A stretch of 64,000 nt of DNA from DATJPW01 sp963752855 (GCA_963752855.1 CAVVZX010000052.1:146809-210808); one strand, 5' to 3'. Shown: positions 28,379 through 38,928, counted from the stretch's first letter. Numbers and translations: made by a program. Notes: generated from the letters alone by a model not told the origin.

Positions 28379-29857
28379 TCATAGGGCGTAAGCGAAGTTA
28401 TTGTAGCTCATTAGCGCAAGGATGGTGGATATCCTGACCTCTTTGTCAAACACACGAGGCAGTATACTCATGATAAACTTGGAGCGGTCTATGTTACCGG
28501 AAATCAGTAACGTCGCGAGTCGAGCGGCAAAAAGAAAGCGGTACGCAGACTTCACCGGATCAAATTCATTGGAATGTTTCCAAAAATCCCTGCCCCAGTA
28601 GTAGTTCAGTTTTCTCAATATCGAGTCAAAAGAATAGACTGATCTCATGACCGTCCTGTATCCCTGCAACAGATCATTTGCAGACATCCTGGCTGGGGAA
28701 AAGACAACATGTTGCGTGTCATATTTGCTCCAGTCTTTGTGAAGGATCCTGCCCTCTGCTTCAAGTCGTTTGAATAACCGGGTTCCCGGCAAGGGAGTAA
28801 GGATATTAATCAACGGCATTAAGAGGTTTGCTTCTCGAATAAAACCTATTAGCTCATCAAATGTAGCTTGGGAATCAAAATCATAACCCACGATAAATGA
28901 GCTGTGGACCAATATACCATACGATTGTATTTTTCTAATTGCTTCCAAATAGTCAAATCGTCGATTAATTTTCTTTTGCATCATCGCAAGGTTCTCTTCG
29001 GATATCGACTCAAATCCAATAAAGACCGCCCCGCACCCACTGGCCCTCATCAATTCCAGTAGCTCGGTTTCCTCTGAAATATTGATAGACGCCTGACACA
29101 TCCAGTTGATGTTGTGCGGCTTGAGAGCCAAAAACAGTTCCTTGGCGAATGCCTTGTTGGCGATAATATTGTCATCGGCAAAGAATATGGCCTTTTTCTT
29201 CTTATATCCGGCATGACAATTATTGATACCCCGAATCTCTGAGATGACCTGCTCTATAGTTTTGTTTCTAATTGTCCGCCCGTCAAAGGCATGCACTGCG
29301 CAGAATTCGCAATGGAACGGGCAGCCTTTGGAGGTCTGAACAAGATCAAGGAGATATCGTTCTTTCGGAAGTGATGACCTGTCGGGGATAGGAGCGGCCC
29401 GTAGATCGGCGAACCCGTCGGCTTTGTAAAGCCTCTTCAGGTGACCATTTTCGGCATCCTGTAAAACCGTGCCCCAAATATCTTCGGCCTCACCGATTAC
29501 AACGCTATCGCAGTGCGGAAGAGCATCTTCCGGACACATTGAAGGATGTATGCCACCCAAGACCGTTTTGGCTCCTCTCGCCCGGTAGGCTTCGGATATC
29601 GCATAGGCTCTCTTGGCAAACATCGTCCTTACCGTGATTCCTGCAAGGTCTGCCTGCCAAGTGTAATCAATATCTTCGATGTTCTCGTCAAAGACCCTAA
29701 TCTCGTGTTGCGGCGGGGTTAGTGATGTCAGAGTGGGGATGGCCAGGAGATATGAAATATGCTTTTTGGAAAGGAGGAATGTCGCGCCAAACTTATAATC
29801 GTAGAAATTCCTTTGAGAGTCAGAGCTGTTCCGCGGAATTATTAAGGCTATTTTCAT
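28379..29857 (-). CDS. B12-binding-domain radical SAM protein
   Basis: A 492-residue protein. The N-terminal part (MKIALIIPRN, HEIRVFDENIEDID, LGGIHPSMCPEDALPHCDSV) is a cobalamin-binding Rossmann-like domain. The radical SAM core follows, with cluster motif CPFHCEFC (CxxxCxxC) and FADDNIIANKAFAKEL. A C-terminal extension of unknown type closes it. Related enzymes methylate or rearrange lipids, hopanoids or cofactors; the substrate here is not clear. ATG 29857 is chosen because the canonical MKIAL opening starts there. It follows the glycosyltransferase gene on the same strand, overlapping only its upstream extension. Confidence 0.83.
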   Translation of the reverse strand: MKIALIIPRNSSDSQRNFYDYKFGATFLLSKKHISYLLAIPTLTSLTPPQHEIRVFDENIEDIDYTWQADLAGITVRTMFAKRAYAISEAYRARGAKTVLGGIHPSMCPEDALPHCDSVVIGEAEDIWGTVLQDAENGHLKRLYKADGFADLRAAPIPDRSSLPKERYLLDLVQTSKGCPFHCEFCAVHAFDGRTIRNKTIEQVISEIRGINNCHAGYKKKKAIFFADDNIIANKAFAKELFLALKPHNINWMCQASINISEETELLELMRASGCGAVFIGFESISEENLAMMQKKINRRFDYLEAIRKIQSYGILVHSSFIVGYDFDSQATFDELIGFIREANLLMPLINILTPLPGTRLFKRLEAEGRILHKDWSKYDTQHVVFSPARMSANDLLQGYRTVMRSVYSFDSILRKLNYYWGRDFWKHSNEFDPVKSAYRFLFAARLATLLISGNIDRSKFIMSILPRVFDKEVRISTILALMSYNNFAYAL

Positions 29858-29912
29858 TTTTGTCTTTTCACTCTTCCCACGGCTAACAGACACTATGCAA
29901 ACGGGAAGGTTC

Positions 29913-32183
29913 TCATTTTGAAAGCTGAATTCTTTGGGCCTTGAGCTCGGAAAGACCGAGGACTGCAAGAAGGTAGCACACGACGGATTCCGCCCCTTTA
30001 TTAGTACTGATTCCATTGGCGTCGATACCGTCGGCTACCGAGCCGTCGGCAAAATCATAGAGCGCAGTATTCAGTCTGTTTCTTCCCAGGAACCAGTCAA
30101 AAGCAAGTCGAGCGAGTTCCAGGTACTCATTCATATTCGTTACCTCTGAAGCCGCCACGTATGCTTCCACCAGATAACCTGCATCAATGGGTTGTTGTCC
30201 AAACAGAGCTCTTTCCCCACCTTTCGGGTACCAACCTTCATTGCCGATAAGTTCAAAATATACTCCATTCCACTGCTGCTTGGCAAGAAAATCCAATGAT
30301 TCCAGAGCAACTTCCCGGTATTCTTCGCTTTGAGTTGCCTGGTAGGCACGCAGCAGCGCCTCAGGGATTTTGGCGTTTCCGTAGGTTATTGCGTTTTCGA
30401 ACCAGTGCCAGTTCTCGCTCCGGTTCTCTTTGTACAGGCTAACGAGATCATCGGCCAGCTGGATCAGCGGTCGCTTGAATTGACTTGCTCCCACGAATTT
30501 TTGCAAAAGATGGGATATCCCTATAATGGCATAGGCCTTGGCCCTTGGCGCTGCAATTTCCAGCATTCTCGGAGCGGCTTTGGCCATCATGTTTTGGGCA
30601 AGAGCCCTTATTTGCTCTTTTGGGCCCCATCTCACGACAGTTCCGAGTCCCCAAAGGACTCTGCCCAACGTATCGTCGGTTCCTTGTTGATCCTGAAATT
30701 TTCGATCATAGGACATGAAATTGTGGAAATGGCCCGTTTCTGTCTGGGAATGATTCAAAAAGCTGATGTAGGTTCGGATGAAAGGAAGAACCTGTTCGTC
30801 TTTCTCTTGATCATAATATGTCATGAGTGCGGCAAGTCCACGACCGACGTCATCAGCGCTGTACCCATGATTACGATCCGGTATACCAAAGCACGCATGT
30901 TGCAACAGGCCCACATCGTCCGTCAAAGAAATCAAATGATCGAGTTTTATCTCGGGAAGAGTAATCAGGGGAAGCATCTTTTGCTTCCAAGAAGATTTTA
31001 CTTTCAAGTCCCTTCGCTTACCAAGCATTTCCACAAACATTTCCAGGTACTGACGCCCCACCTCTCGCCACACCATTGTGCGCCCGTACTCGTAAGCCGC
31101 CTTACGCATCTTGTTCCGCCGCATGGAATCGTGGATCAAGTCGTTCAGGGCCTTGGCCATACCTTTAGCGTCGCGGAAATCTACAAGCACTCCCCGAGAA
31201 TCCGCGAGCAATTCTTCCGCATGCCAATACGGGGTAGACACCACGGCCTTGCCCATCCCCACGGCGTAGGCAAGCGTACCCGATGTTATTTGTTCTTTGG
31301 CCAAATATGGGGTCAAATAAACATCGCAACAGGACATATATTCGGTTAATTCCTGCAGATCAATAAATCTATCGTGGAATACCACATTGTCCTCTAATTT
31401 CAGATCCATGACTTTTCGTTCCAAAGATAACCGATACTTCTCGCCATCAATCTTTTTAATTTCGGGATGGGTCGCTCCAAGAATGATGTAAACAGTGTCC
31501 GGATGTTTCTCCACAACATAGGGTAGCGCTTCCAGGGCGGTTTCTATGCCCTTATTGGGGCTGAGCAATCCAAATGTAAGAAGAACCGTCAGGCCTTCCA
31601 CATTGAACTTTTCCTTATAGAAATTAGAATCAACAAATGGGACGTCGTGAACGCCATGATGTATCACCGAGATCTTGTCCTGAGGAACGTCATATATTTC
31701 CTGAAGCATCCGAGCCCCTTTTTGGCTCATAGTAACCACTCGTTCAGAGTAATTTATGACGTCCTCAAAAGCCTCCCGGTAATCTTTGTCGGGGTTTTCC
31801 AAAATCGTGTGTAAGGTTGTTATTACTGGTTTTTTCAAATGGGACAGCAGCACCGAAAGGTACTTCCCCGCATCACCCCCATAGATTCCGAATTCGTGCT
31901 GCAGGCTGACCATTTGGGTCGATGAACCGTTAATATATTCGGCCGCACGAGCGTAATCACGAATTACGTTCTGCCGGATCTCAAACGTAACCTCAGCAGG
32001 GTAATCGTACCCTCCTGCTCGATCGCTTATGGCAATAACGCGATATGGTTTACCTCCCATTTCTTGCTTGATGGAAGCGCCTAGGTCGTGCGCGAATGTC
32101 GCAATTCCGCATTTCTTTGGGATGAATGTCCCAATGTAAACTACATCGAGGTCTGATATTAATATTGGGTTTTCCGCTTGCAT
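29913..32183 (-). CDS. GT4-type glycosyltransferase fused to a six-hairpin glycosidase-like domain
   Basis: A 756-residue protein. Residues 10-400 form a GT-B glycosyltransferase (FIPKKCGIATFAHDL, SLQHEFGIYGGDAGKYL, LLTFGLLSPNKGIETAL, the donor-site region YLTPYLAKEQITSGTLAYAV). Residues 430-756 form an (alpha/alpha)-type barrel-like domain (DDVGLLQHACFGIPDRNHGY, DDTLGRVLWGLGTVV, WHWFENAITYGNAKIPEALL). Such two-part proteins are known beside beta-mannoside phosphorylase genes; none is here. Possible role: synthesis and trimming of a mannan-like glycan (inference). GAGG six bases before ATG 32183. Confidence 0.8.
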   Translation of the reverse strand: MQAENPILISDLDVVYIGTFIPKKCGIATFAHDLGASIKQEMGGKPYRVIAISDRAGGYDYPAEVTFEIRQNVIRDYARAAEYINGSSTQMVSLQHEFGIYGGDAGKYLSVLLSHLKKPVITTLHTILENPDKDYREAFEDVINYSERVVTMSQKGARMLQEIYDVPQDKISVIHHGVHDVPFVDSNFYKEKFNVEGLTVLLTFGLLSPNKGIETALEALPYVVEKHPDTVYIILGATHPEIKKIDGEKYRLSLERKVMDLKLEDNVVFHDRFIDLQELTEYMSCCDVYLTPYLAKEQITSGTLAYAVGMGKAVVSTPYWHAEELLADSRGVLVDFRDAKGMAKALNDLIHDSMRRNKMRKAAYEYGRTMVWREVGRQYLEMFVEMLGKRRDLKVKSSWKQKMLPLITLPEIKLDHLISLTDDVGLLQHACFGIPDRNHGYSADDVGRGLAALMTYYDQEKDEQVLPFIRTYISFLNHSQTETGHFHNFMSYDRKFQDQQGTDDTLGRVLWGLGTVVRWGPKEQIRALAQNMMAKAAPRMLEIAAPRAKAYAIIGISHLLQKFVGASQFKRPLIQLADDLVSLYKENRSENWHWFENAITYGNAKIPEALLRAYQATQSEEYREVALESLDFLAKQQWNGVYFELIGNEGWYPKGGERALFGQQPIDAGYLVEAYVAASEVTNMNEYLELARLAFDWFLGRNRLNTALYDFADGSVADGIDANGISTNKGAESVVCYLLAVLGLSELKAQRIQLSK

Positions 32184-32550
32184 TATTGCCTCGTCTCTCC
32201 AGTGCATGTGTTGATCGTCCAGCTTAGAAACTCAATCAAGATGAGCGATCCGCTGGGTGACCAATTATGAAAAAGGTATCATTTTTATCAAGTCCACTGG
32301 CCTGGAATGAGACAATGACACATTTTCGGGATAATGACTGATTTGAGTGATTGTCAGCAGCTCAATTGCGGTTGGCGGCATCCGGAAAACAACAGTTTCT
32401 TTCATGGGGACCCAGCGAGGAGGCGAGTGGACACACATTAAAGCAACCCAAACGTAGCAACAAGATTCGATTACATGACCGGGAAAATCGGAAGCAGCAG
32501 GGTGATTAGTAAGATCCGCCATCGGCATAGAATCATTGGGTAATCATGAA
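32184..32550. other. gap without a convincing gene
   Basis: A minus-strand open frame (32528-32265) has no ribosome site and no recognisable family. I see no repeat, terminator or RNA gene. Confidence 0.4.
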
Positions 32551-32895
32551 CTAGGCTCTCAACTCGTGGGCGCACATGTTTGCCACTTCACATGCGGCCT
32601 CAAATCCTTTAGAAGTCTTACCCACGAAAATCAAATTGTGCCTACCCTTGGAGACCGTCCCAATATAGACATAATGTTGCCCGTCGCTAGTAACAGGAGC
32701 GCACGAAAGCCACTGGAAATTGGGAAACGCAGAATTTTCTCTTTTCTTCATTGCGACGGAAATTTCGAAATAATCGAGATTATCCCATAGGCTCGCGTTC
32801 CTTAGCGCCGCCCTTAACTCGGCATGAACGTCTTTAACAAGCCGTTTGGTTAATGCTTCCCCGTCAATCTTAACTTTAGTAGGTATCATAATCAT
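32551..32895 (-). CDS. hypothetical protein, 114 residues
   Basis: Starts MIMIPTKVKIDGEALTKRLV and has VHAELRAALRNASLWDNLDY, SCAPVTSDGQHYVYIGT and EAACEVANMCAHELRA. No domain recognised, no signal or membrane segment. Balanced composition and a clean frame support coding. It lies downstream of rpsU on the same strand, 68 bases away. Confidence 0.5.
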   Translation of the reverse strand: MIMIPTKVKIDGEALTKRLVKDVHAELRAALRNASLWDNLDYFEISVAMKKRENSAFPNFQWLSCAPVTSDGQHYVYIGTVSKGRHNLIFVGKTSKGFEAACEVANMCAHELRA

Positions 32896-32963
32896 GCTTC
32901 TTTTTCTTGGGGCAGATCTCCGGCAGTCTACCCAGTCAAGAGCAATGGCATCGTCCGATACGA

Positions 32964-33176
32964 TTACCTTTGCCGAGTGCGTTGCATCATCTTCCTCAGC
33001 TTTCTGAGAAGCCTCTTGCGGGCCAAGAGAGATTTCTTTTTCTTTTTGACACTGGGCTTGTCGTAAGCGCGACGCTTCTTGGCCTCTCCGAGAACTCCTG
33101 ACTTCTGGAGTTGCTTCTTAAACCTCCTTAGCGCATTTTCGAAGGATTCGTCTTCTCTGACAACAACTCCCGGCAT
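32964..33176 (-). CDS. rpsU: 30S ribosomal protein S21
   Basis: A 70-residue S21: MPGVVVREDESFENALRRFKKQ, then the basic KKRRAYDKPSVKKKKKSLLARKR tail, as in Proteobacteria. S21 helps mRNA selection at initiation. Here it is not followed by dnaG and rpoD, the common arrangement. It is next to an RRM protein gene, another link to RNA handling. Confidence 0.95.
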   Translation of the reverse strand: MPGVVVREDESFENALRRFKKQLQKSGVLGEAKKRRAYDKPSVKKKKKSLLARKRLLRKLRKMMQRTRQR

Positions 33177-33375
33177 AAACTGGAACCTCTTTTATTAGGA
33201 AATGGAAGTCCTAAGATTCTGACAGGACCCAAGGCCAGCCGCGGCCAAGCGAGAATTTCCCGTGAATTCAGATCATCAGATATCTGCTTTCTCGCTCGGC
33301 TGGTGGCGTTTCCGGAAAGGCGAGACCCTGTTCGGCCAGCCTCACCTTCCGATGTTAGACTGCTAAGGCTGGTGG

Positions 33376-33663
33376 TTACCAGCGAGAATCTCGGCCTCCT
33401 CGGCTGCGGCTGTCTGACTTGGGCTTAGCCTCGTTGACTTTCAGTGCGCGGCCGCCGAGATCCTTGGAATCCAGCGCCTGGATCGCTTTGAGACCTTCTT
33501 CTCGGTCGCTCATCTCAACGAATCCGAATCCCCGTGATCGGTTTGTAAATTGGTCCGTGATAACCTTCGCGGATTCTACTTCCCCGTACGTAGCAAAAAG
33601 CCCCTTGAGGTCTGCCTCGCTGGAATCGAAGGACAGGTTTCCCACATAAATTTTGATACTCAT
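33376..33663 (-). CDS. RRM-domain RNA-binding protein
   Basis: A 95-residue protein with one RNA recognition motif: RNP2 IYVGNLSF and RNP1 RGFGFVEM with the aromatic residues in place, then an Arg/Ser/Gly tail. Bacterial Rbp proteins of this type are often cold-induced and bind RNA without known specificity. A long upstream gap may carry a 5' leader, but no cold-shock box was recognised. Runs toward rpsU, 199 bases apart. Confidence 0.92.
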   Translation of the reverse strand: MSIKIYVGNLSFDSSEADLKGLFATYGEVESAKVITDQFTNRSRGFGFVEMSDREEGLKAIQALDSKDLGGRALKVNEAKPKSDSRSRGGRDSRW

Positions 33664-34172
33664 TTTCTAACTCCTTTGGAAAAAGCACACCTTACGGTTG
33701 TTAGGAGTGCGTTTACGTTATGAACAAGGGCTCTTGGTGAACGGGGATAGACCGGATGAAGTTACGGTATGAAGTCCTCGGCACGGGGGGGCCTATGTCC
33801 GGGATCTTAATCCTTGCATGACGCCCGTAGTCCCTGACGCGAGGTCGACCGGAGAAATACAAGTTAAGGCTTATTACAAATCATATGCGCCAAATCTCTA
33901 ATTGTCAAGGGATCTTGCCCGGAATGTGCAACCCAGCCATTATATGGAGGATACTGGGTAGTGGTTCTCGCAAAGATGTGGACCGCTCGAGAATTGGTTT
34001 AGGAAATGTGCGCAATGAGCTTTGTCATTTTCCCGACGCCCGCCTAGAGAATTGATCGAGATCGCGATTGACTCACCTTATTGGCGCCCACCTCTGCCAA
34101 AAGAACGTTTGCGCCTAGCGCTCTTTGATCGATTCAAGCGGATGGATAACGCCCCGATTTGATCAAATTAAA
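33664..34172. other. gap without a convincing gene
   Basis: About 500 bases between the RRM gene and a hypothetical gene. I see no open frame of quality, repeat or RNA gene. It probably contains the promoter of the RRM gene. Confidence 0.4.
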
Positions 34173-34562
34173 TTACTTCTCGGGGTCCCAGGCTTTAATA
34201 GCTTTTTCAACACCTCCGGGACCAAGAGGCGCAGCTATCGACTCAAAAATAGATGCGAATTCTGAGATTTTCTTTGAAGTTTCCAGTGGCTCCGCTTGGC
34301 CGAGTATGAATTGTACGTTGGCCATTAATGTCGTTCCGATTTTTGCGTACGTGGCACGTTCGTCTTTTTTCTCACTGTCGATATTAGCTTTAAGTGCCTT
34401 CTCAACTCCTGCCGGACCGAGCGGTTCGGCTATCCGCCGAAAAGCAGCCGCGATTTCTACTAGTTCGGCTGAATGGTCTTTCCATGAATTTGCTTTATTC
34501 ATGGAGTCGATGAGGTGCGTCAATGCTTCGCCGATCAACGAATAAGCTTTTGAATCTCGCAT
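34173..34562 (-). CDS. hypothetical protein with two internal repeats
   Basis: A 129-residue helical protein containing two similar blocks: FRRIAEPLGPAGVEKALKA and, about 60 residues later, FESIAAPLGPGGVEKAIKA. This points to an ancient duplication of a 60-residue unit. No known domain recognised; cytosolic by composition. Confidence 0.55.
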   Translation of the reverse strand: MRDSKAYSLIGEALTHLIDSMNKANSWKDHSAELVEIAAAFRRIAEPLGPAGVEKALKANIDSEKKDERATYAKIGTTLMANVQFILGQAEPLETSKKISEFASIFESIAAPLGPGGVEKAIKAWDPEK

Positions 34563-35079
34563 GCCTTCATCTCCTTGGTACTTTTCCGGTATTTAGAATC
34601 CTGGTAGACTATATCCACGGTTAGCTCGGTGGGCATGTCCGCACGTCACCATTCACCTTGCTCCGTAATGACAACTTGGACACTCGAAATCTTGGAAAGG
34701 TTTCGAGTCCATGAATTCTGTGCACACGAATTCCGAGGACACTTTACTTAATTCGATGTGTTTTCGGTTCTGCGATCTGCGGAAGATTCCCCCGGTTTTC
34801 TGCTTTACTCTTTGGCTACAAGTTTGATGAGGGAAGGATTTTCTTAACACAAGGGATGCGCCTTCTCTTTCGTGATGTGGACTCACGAAGACGCACAAAA
34901 GAAAGTTTTGATTATAAACGGTCTTTTGACGTCTCTAAGGAATCCAACTTTAAAGGCGCATCACCTAGACTTGGGGATTGACCATTGGGGCTAAGCTCAG
35001 ACCGTATAATGTCCATTCAGTCTAGGGCATATTTGATCTTCTTGGCGCCATCGTCAGCGTTATCTGTCTCTATTACTCT
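34563..35079. other. gap, no convincing gene
   Basis: A minus-strand open frame at 34653-34898 ends FECPSCHYGAR, reminiscent of a zinc ribbon, but its start is low-complexity and no ribosome site is seen. Otherwise nothing. Confidence 0.3.
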
Positions 35080-35709
35080 TTGCTGGCTAAATTCCGAGGC
35101 GGTTTTTCCATGCCCGGGCTGTACGAGTATTGCGAACGTGAGCAGGTGACCTACTTTATCAGGCTCCCATCGAACCAGGTCTTGAATCGGGCGATTGAGT
35201 CTCACCTGACACGTCCGGTGGGGCGGACCCACAAGAGTGAGATTCGGATTAAACTGGTTGACCTTCGGTATCAGGCACAGACGTGGGACAGAGAACGCAG
35301 AGTGGTAGCCAAGATCGAGTGGCACGATGGGGAACTCTTCCCAAGGATCGGGTTCATTGTGACCAATTCCAAGCTCCCCGCCGGGAAGGTGGTCAAGGTA
35401 TATAACGGACGTGGCGAAGTGGAGAATCGGATCAAAGAGGGAAAGAACACGCTGCGCTGGGACAAGACGAGCTGCCACCGCTTCTCCGCCAACGAAGCCC
35501 GTTTGCTAATGGGAGTCTTGGCCTACAATCTCCTACACATGCTCAGGCGATTCTATGTGGTCGGCGAAGAGGTCAGACGGTCAATGGAGTGGCTGATTAA
35601 GCGCCTGATCAAGGTCGGAGCGAAAGTCGCGTATCATGGTCGGAGGTGGAATGTTCATGTGGCTTCAGCCTTCCCCTTGTCCCGATACTACCAATCTGTT
35701 TTCGGGTGA
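35080..35709 (+). pseudogene. IS1380-family transposase, 3' fragment
   Basis: The C-terminal 209 residues of an IS1380 transposase: GLYEYCEREQVTYFIRLPSN, PVGRTHKSEI, RRVVAKIEWHDGELFPRIGF, NGRGEVENRIKEGKNTLRWD and LLMGVLAYNLLHMLRRF. The frame begins abruptly at LLAKFRGGF, where the family continues with half of the enzyme upstream, so the 5' half has been lost. No matching terminal repeat identified. An inactive relic in the gene-poor stretch. Confidence 0.85.
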
Positions 35710-36060
35710 GGGCGACAAGGACATATTGATTGACTGAGGAGCACACGGTGAGGTACGCTCAAAAACGGGAAAAATCAGGCTTTGTCAACAACATGACGAC
35801 GGTTTTGCCTGCGTCAGGGCGTGCGGGACTCCATGCGGAGACCTTTTCGGGGTCACCGGTGCTATTTCTCGACCCCTTAGCGAGGCCAAAACGGTCAAAA
35901 TGGCAAGACCGCCACATAATTCCGGCTCACTGTGATTCACGGGCCGTGTGGGGAGGGCTTCCAGGAGTCACAGGCTGGATTCCAACGTAAGGCGTTGATT
36001 TAATGAAGCGTTTGTTTTCACATAGCGTGCCAGAATTCTCCTGGGGTTTAAGCGGGATAG
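35710..36060. other. gap, no gene seen
   Basis: Follows the IS1380 relic and may contain its right end; no repeat pair could be matched. A short open frame at 36003-36101 has no support. Confidence 0.3.
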
Positions 36061-36783
36061 TGGAATTGGGAAATAGATCCCAAGGCATTTGTCGCTCCTA
36101 AGGCGGCGCCAGACGGAGGGACCCGCATTCGTGGGGATTACGCTAGGGAAGACTACTATTTCGTGAACGACCCGAGCCTGGGTTGCAAACCTAGGCCAAC
36201 GTACGGGTTCTCCATAAAGAGCTACGATAACGGTAAAGTCATTTATGATGCTCACTACACCAAGGACGGGTTCAGCCGCAGGGTCACGCCCGTCGATGCC
36301 TCTATTCAGCGGGATCGATTTGTTGCTTTTTTCGGGTGCTCCATGACGTTCGGCGAAGGGTTGAACGATGACGAAACCCTGCCGTATTTTGTAGGCAAGT
36401 ACGCGGAGCGCTACAAGCCGTACAATTACGCCTTCTATGGCTACGGACCGCAAGAAATGCTGGCGAAACTGCTAGAACCAGGCTTTGCCGAAGAAATCGG
36501 AGAGAAGAGCGGGGTCGCGATATGTGTTACCGCTCACATCGAACGTGCCATAGGATCGTGGTACGTGTACAACGGCTGGGGCTGGAACATGCCTTATTAT
36601 CATTTTGATCGAAACGGAAAACTAGTCAGAGACGGAACTTTTACCACGGGCCGACCATTTCTCTCCCTTATTTACATGCTGATAGGGGGCAGCCAAATCG
36701 GGAAAACGCTCGGACTACGGCATCCCTTCAGGGTGACCGATGAACACATTAGGCTTACGGACAAAATCGTTGACGAGTCCTCT
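36061..36783 (+). pseudogene. SGNH-hydrolase-like protein, truncated at both ends
   Basis: The frame is open after TAG 36058 and reads DYYFVNDPSLGCKPRPTYGF, then FVAFFGCSMTFGEGLNDDET and YNYAFYGYGPQEMLAKLL. This pattern fits SGNH/GDSL-like proteins of polysaccharide clusters (GCS.TFGEG). The only in-frame start is GTG 36163, inside the conserved part, so the 5' end seems lost. At about 36784 the sequence turns into the antisense of the hcrA-like gene, so the 3' end is lost too, although the frame stays open to 37101. Confidence 0.65.
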
Positions 36784-38923
36784 TTAGCAGTAAGGGCCTC
36801 CCGGATCTATGGTTTGGACTATGATGGAGTTGATCTTGGGCATGTCCTTGATGCTCGGTATCTTGTATTCGAGCATCGTCGGATTGAGCAGGTGTCCTTT
36901 ATGCCAGCGGTGCTCTTCACCGAGCATACCGCCCTGACCTCCCATAGCGATCCCGCCTTCGAACTGACCTTCCACTATCATAGGATTCAGGGCATAGCCG
37001 CAATCTTGAGCAGCCGTGACTTCAAGAGCTTTCACGTGCCCTGTTTCCGGGTCCACCTCAACTTCAGTTACGGTGGCTCCGAAAGAAAACGCCTGGGATA
37101 GCTGTCCCTTGGGATTGGTAATCCATTCTCGCTTTTGATCCACTTCGGGCGAGAAAGCGCCTCGCCCCATTATAGGCCGCCCCATAATCAGCGCTTTCCG
37201 AACCACCTTCTCAATCGGAACGCCCTTATCCGGAGAGCCTTTTACGTAAACGGTCCTGTTTCGAAGAATCAGGTCTCCCGGCTCTGCTTTGAGCATGCCC
37301 GCGGCCACCTTGAATAGTTGGTTCTTTGCGTCGCAAGCAGCGGTTTTGACCGCGTTGCCGCCGCCGAATGTCGAAATCATCGAGTACGATCCCGCATCCG
37401 TGGGCGTCACCTCGGTGTCCGCGGAGATGAGCCTTATTTCCTCCAGTGGAAGGCCCAATTCTTCGGCGGCTATTTGCGCAAGCATGTTGTCATTGCCTTG
37501 GCCGTTGTCCACTACACCTGAAATGACCGTGGCCCCTCCGTCCTCGTGAAATTTGATGAAAGCCTGAGACCCGCCGCGAATGCCCAAGGGAAAACCCGTC
37601 TGAACGGAATTGCATCCCATGCCGATCCCGTGATTGGGCTTCGGATTCTTCAATTTGTTCAGGTAGTCACTCTTGTCCGCTGTCTTTTCTATGCATTCCA
37701 CCAGACCGCAACTGGCGACGTGAGAGCCGGTGGGGGTGGTGTCGCCGGGCTGTCGAGCGTTCCGCAGCCGAATGGTTACCGGATCTATGCCAAGCTCCTC
37801 GCCGATCATGTCAAGTTGGGTATCAATGCCGCCCGCGAAGGAACGGCCGTGGATGCGGATCATCCCGCGCACAGGCTTGTTCGTGTAAATGCGGTACCCG
37901 TGAAATCTCACGTTTTCCATACGATAGGTCTGTTCGTGGCACAGAAAGGGGACCGAAGTCGCGATGGGGCCGGTGCTGGAATAAGCTCCACCGTCAAGGT
38001 ACGAGACGATGTCGCGGGAGAGTACACGTCCCTCTTTATCCACTCCGGTTTTGATCGTTGTGATCATCGCGTGGCCCATGCGGGTGGCAATGGAATTCTC
38101 CTCCCGCGAGTAAACAACCTTGACCGGCCGCTCACTCTTGAGGCTCAGATAGACAGGTGATGAATTCCGCGGGGAAGACATCCGACCGGCCGCCGAACGC
38201 TCCTCCGATTGTAATCTTTCGGACGTTCACTTTGGACAACGGCAGCTTCAGAGCGTTTGAGAGCGCCTTGGCTTTGGTATGCGGCGAAGCGTTGGGCATC
38301 CAGACTTCGATTGATCCGTCGGAGTGACTGTTCGCGACCACAGCGTAAGGCTCGGTCATAAAGTACGAATCTTCTTCAGCCACAAAGGTATCCTCACGGA
38401 TGAGAGCGCAATTCTTAAAGGCCGCATCCACATCCCCAACGTCTATCTTGACATTCACGTTGATATTTCGAGGCCAATCATCGTGTATCAGCGGAGCGTC
38501 AGGGGCAATTGCGGAATAACAATCGAAAACCGCGGGCAATTCCTCATATTCCACCTGGATAAGGTTAAGGGCCTCGAGGGCTGTTTCTTCGTCAATAGCT
38601 GCCACAGCCGCTACTTCGTCACCCACGTAGCGGACTTTGTCCACGCACAGCAGTTGCTGATCTCTGGTGTATCGGAACACGCCCCACTTTTCCCCCGCCG
38701 TATCGGCGCCGGTAACCACGGCATGGACGCCCCGAACCTTCTTGGCGCGTGACACATCCACATTGAGGATCCTGGCGTGCGGCAACGGGCTCCGGAGAAT
38801 CTTGCCTACAAGCATTCTTGGCAAACTGACGTCCGCAGTGAATACGGCCTCACCCGTCACTTTGGAACGGGCGTCGACCCGAGGAACACTCTTCCCGATA
38901 TAGCTATATTCTTGTTCAAGCAA
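36776..38923 (-). CDS. hcrA: molybdenum hydroxylase large subunit, 4-hydroxybenzoyl-CoA reductase alpha-like; 3' truncated, one frameshift
   Basis: Molybdopterin-binding catalytic subunit of the xanthine dehydrogenase family. The first part has SYIGKSVPRVDARSKVTGEA and GGAFGGRSD. A shift near 38150 moves to the next frame (YLSLKSERPVKVVYSREEN), followed by VRGMIRIHGRSFAGGIDTQ, NGQGNDNMLAQIAAEELG and FSFGATVTEVEVDPETG. It stops at DPGGPYC, where the family has GPYGAKE. Homology ends there, some 50 residues short. The start is TTG 38923 with GAGGT six bases upstream. Assigned to the HcrA type because of the beta subunit. Truncation would likely inactivate it. Confidence 0.78.
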
Positions 38924-38928
38924 AACGC

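Noticed and set aside
28174..28437. Short open frame after the second receiver gene (SINEHGYLVPYEQEGEAP)
   Set aside because: It overlaps the end of the radical SAM gene, has no ribosome site and degenerates at both ends. At most a relic.
30330..31349. Long plus-strand open frame opposite the glycosyltransferase gene
   Set aside because: Low-quality residues and full overlap with a conserved gene on the other strand.
36784..37101. Continuation of the SGNH-like reading frame
   Set aside because: This part is the exact antisense of conserved molybdoenzyme sequence, so it is chance coding after the breakpoint.
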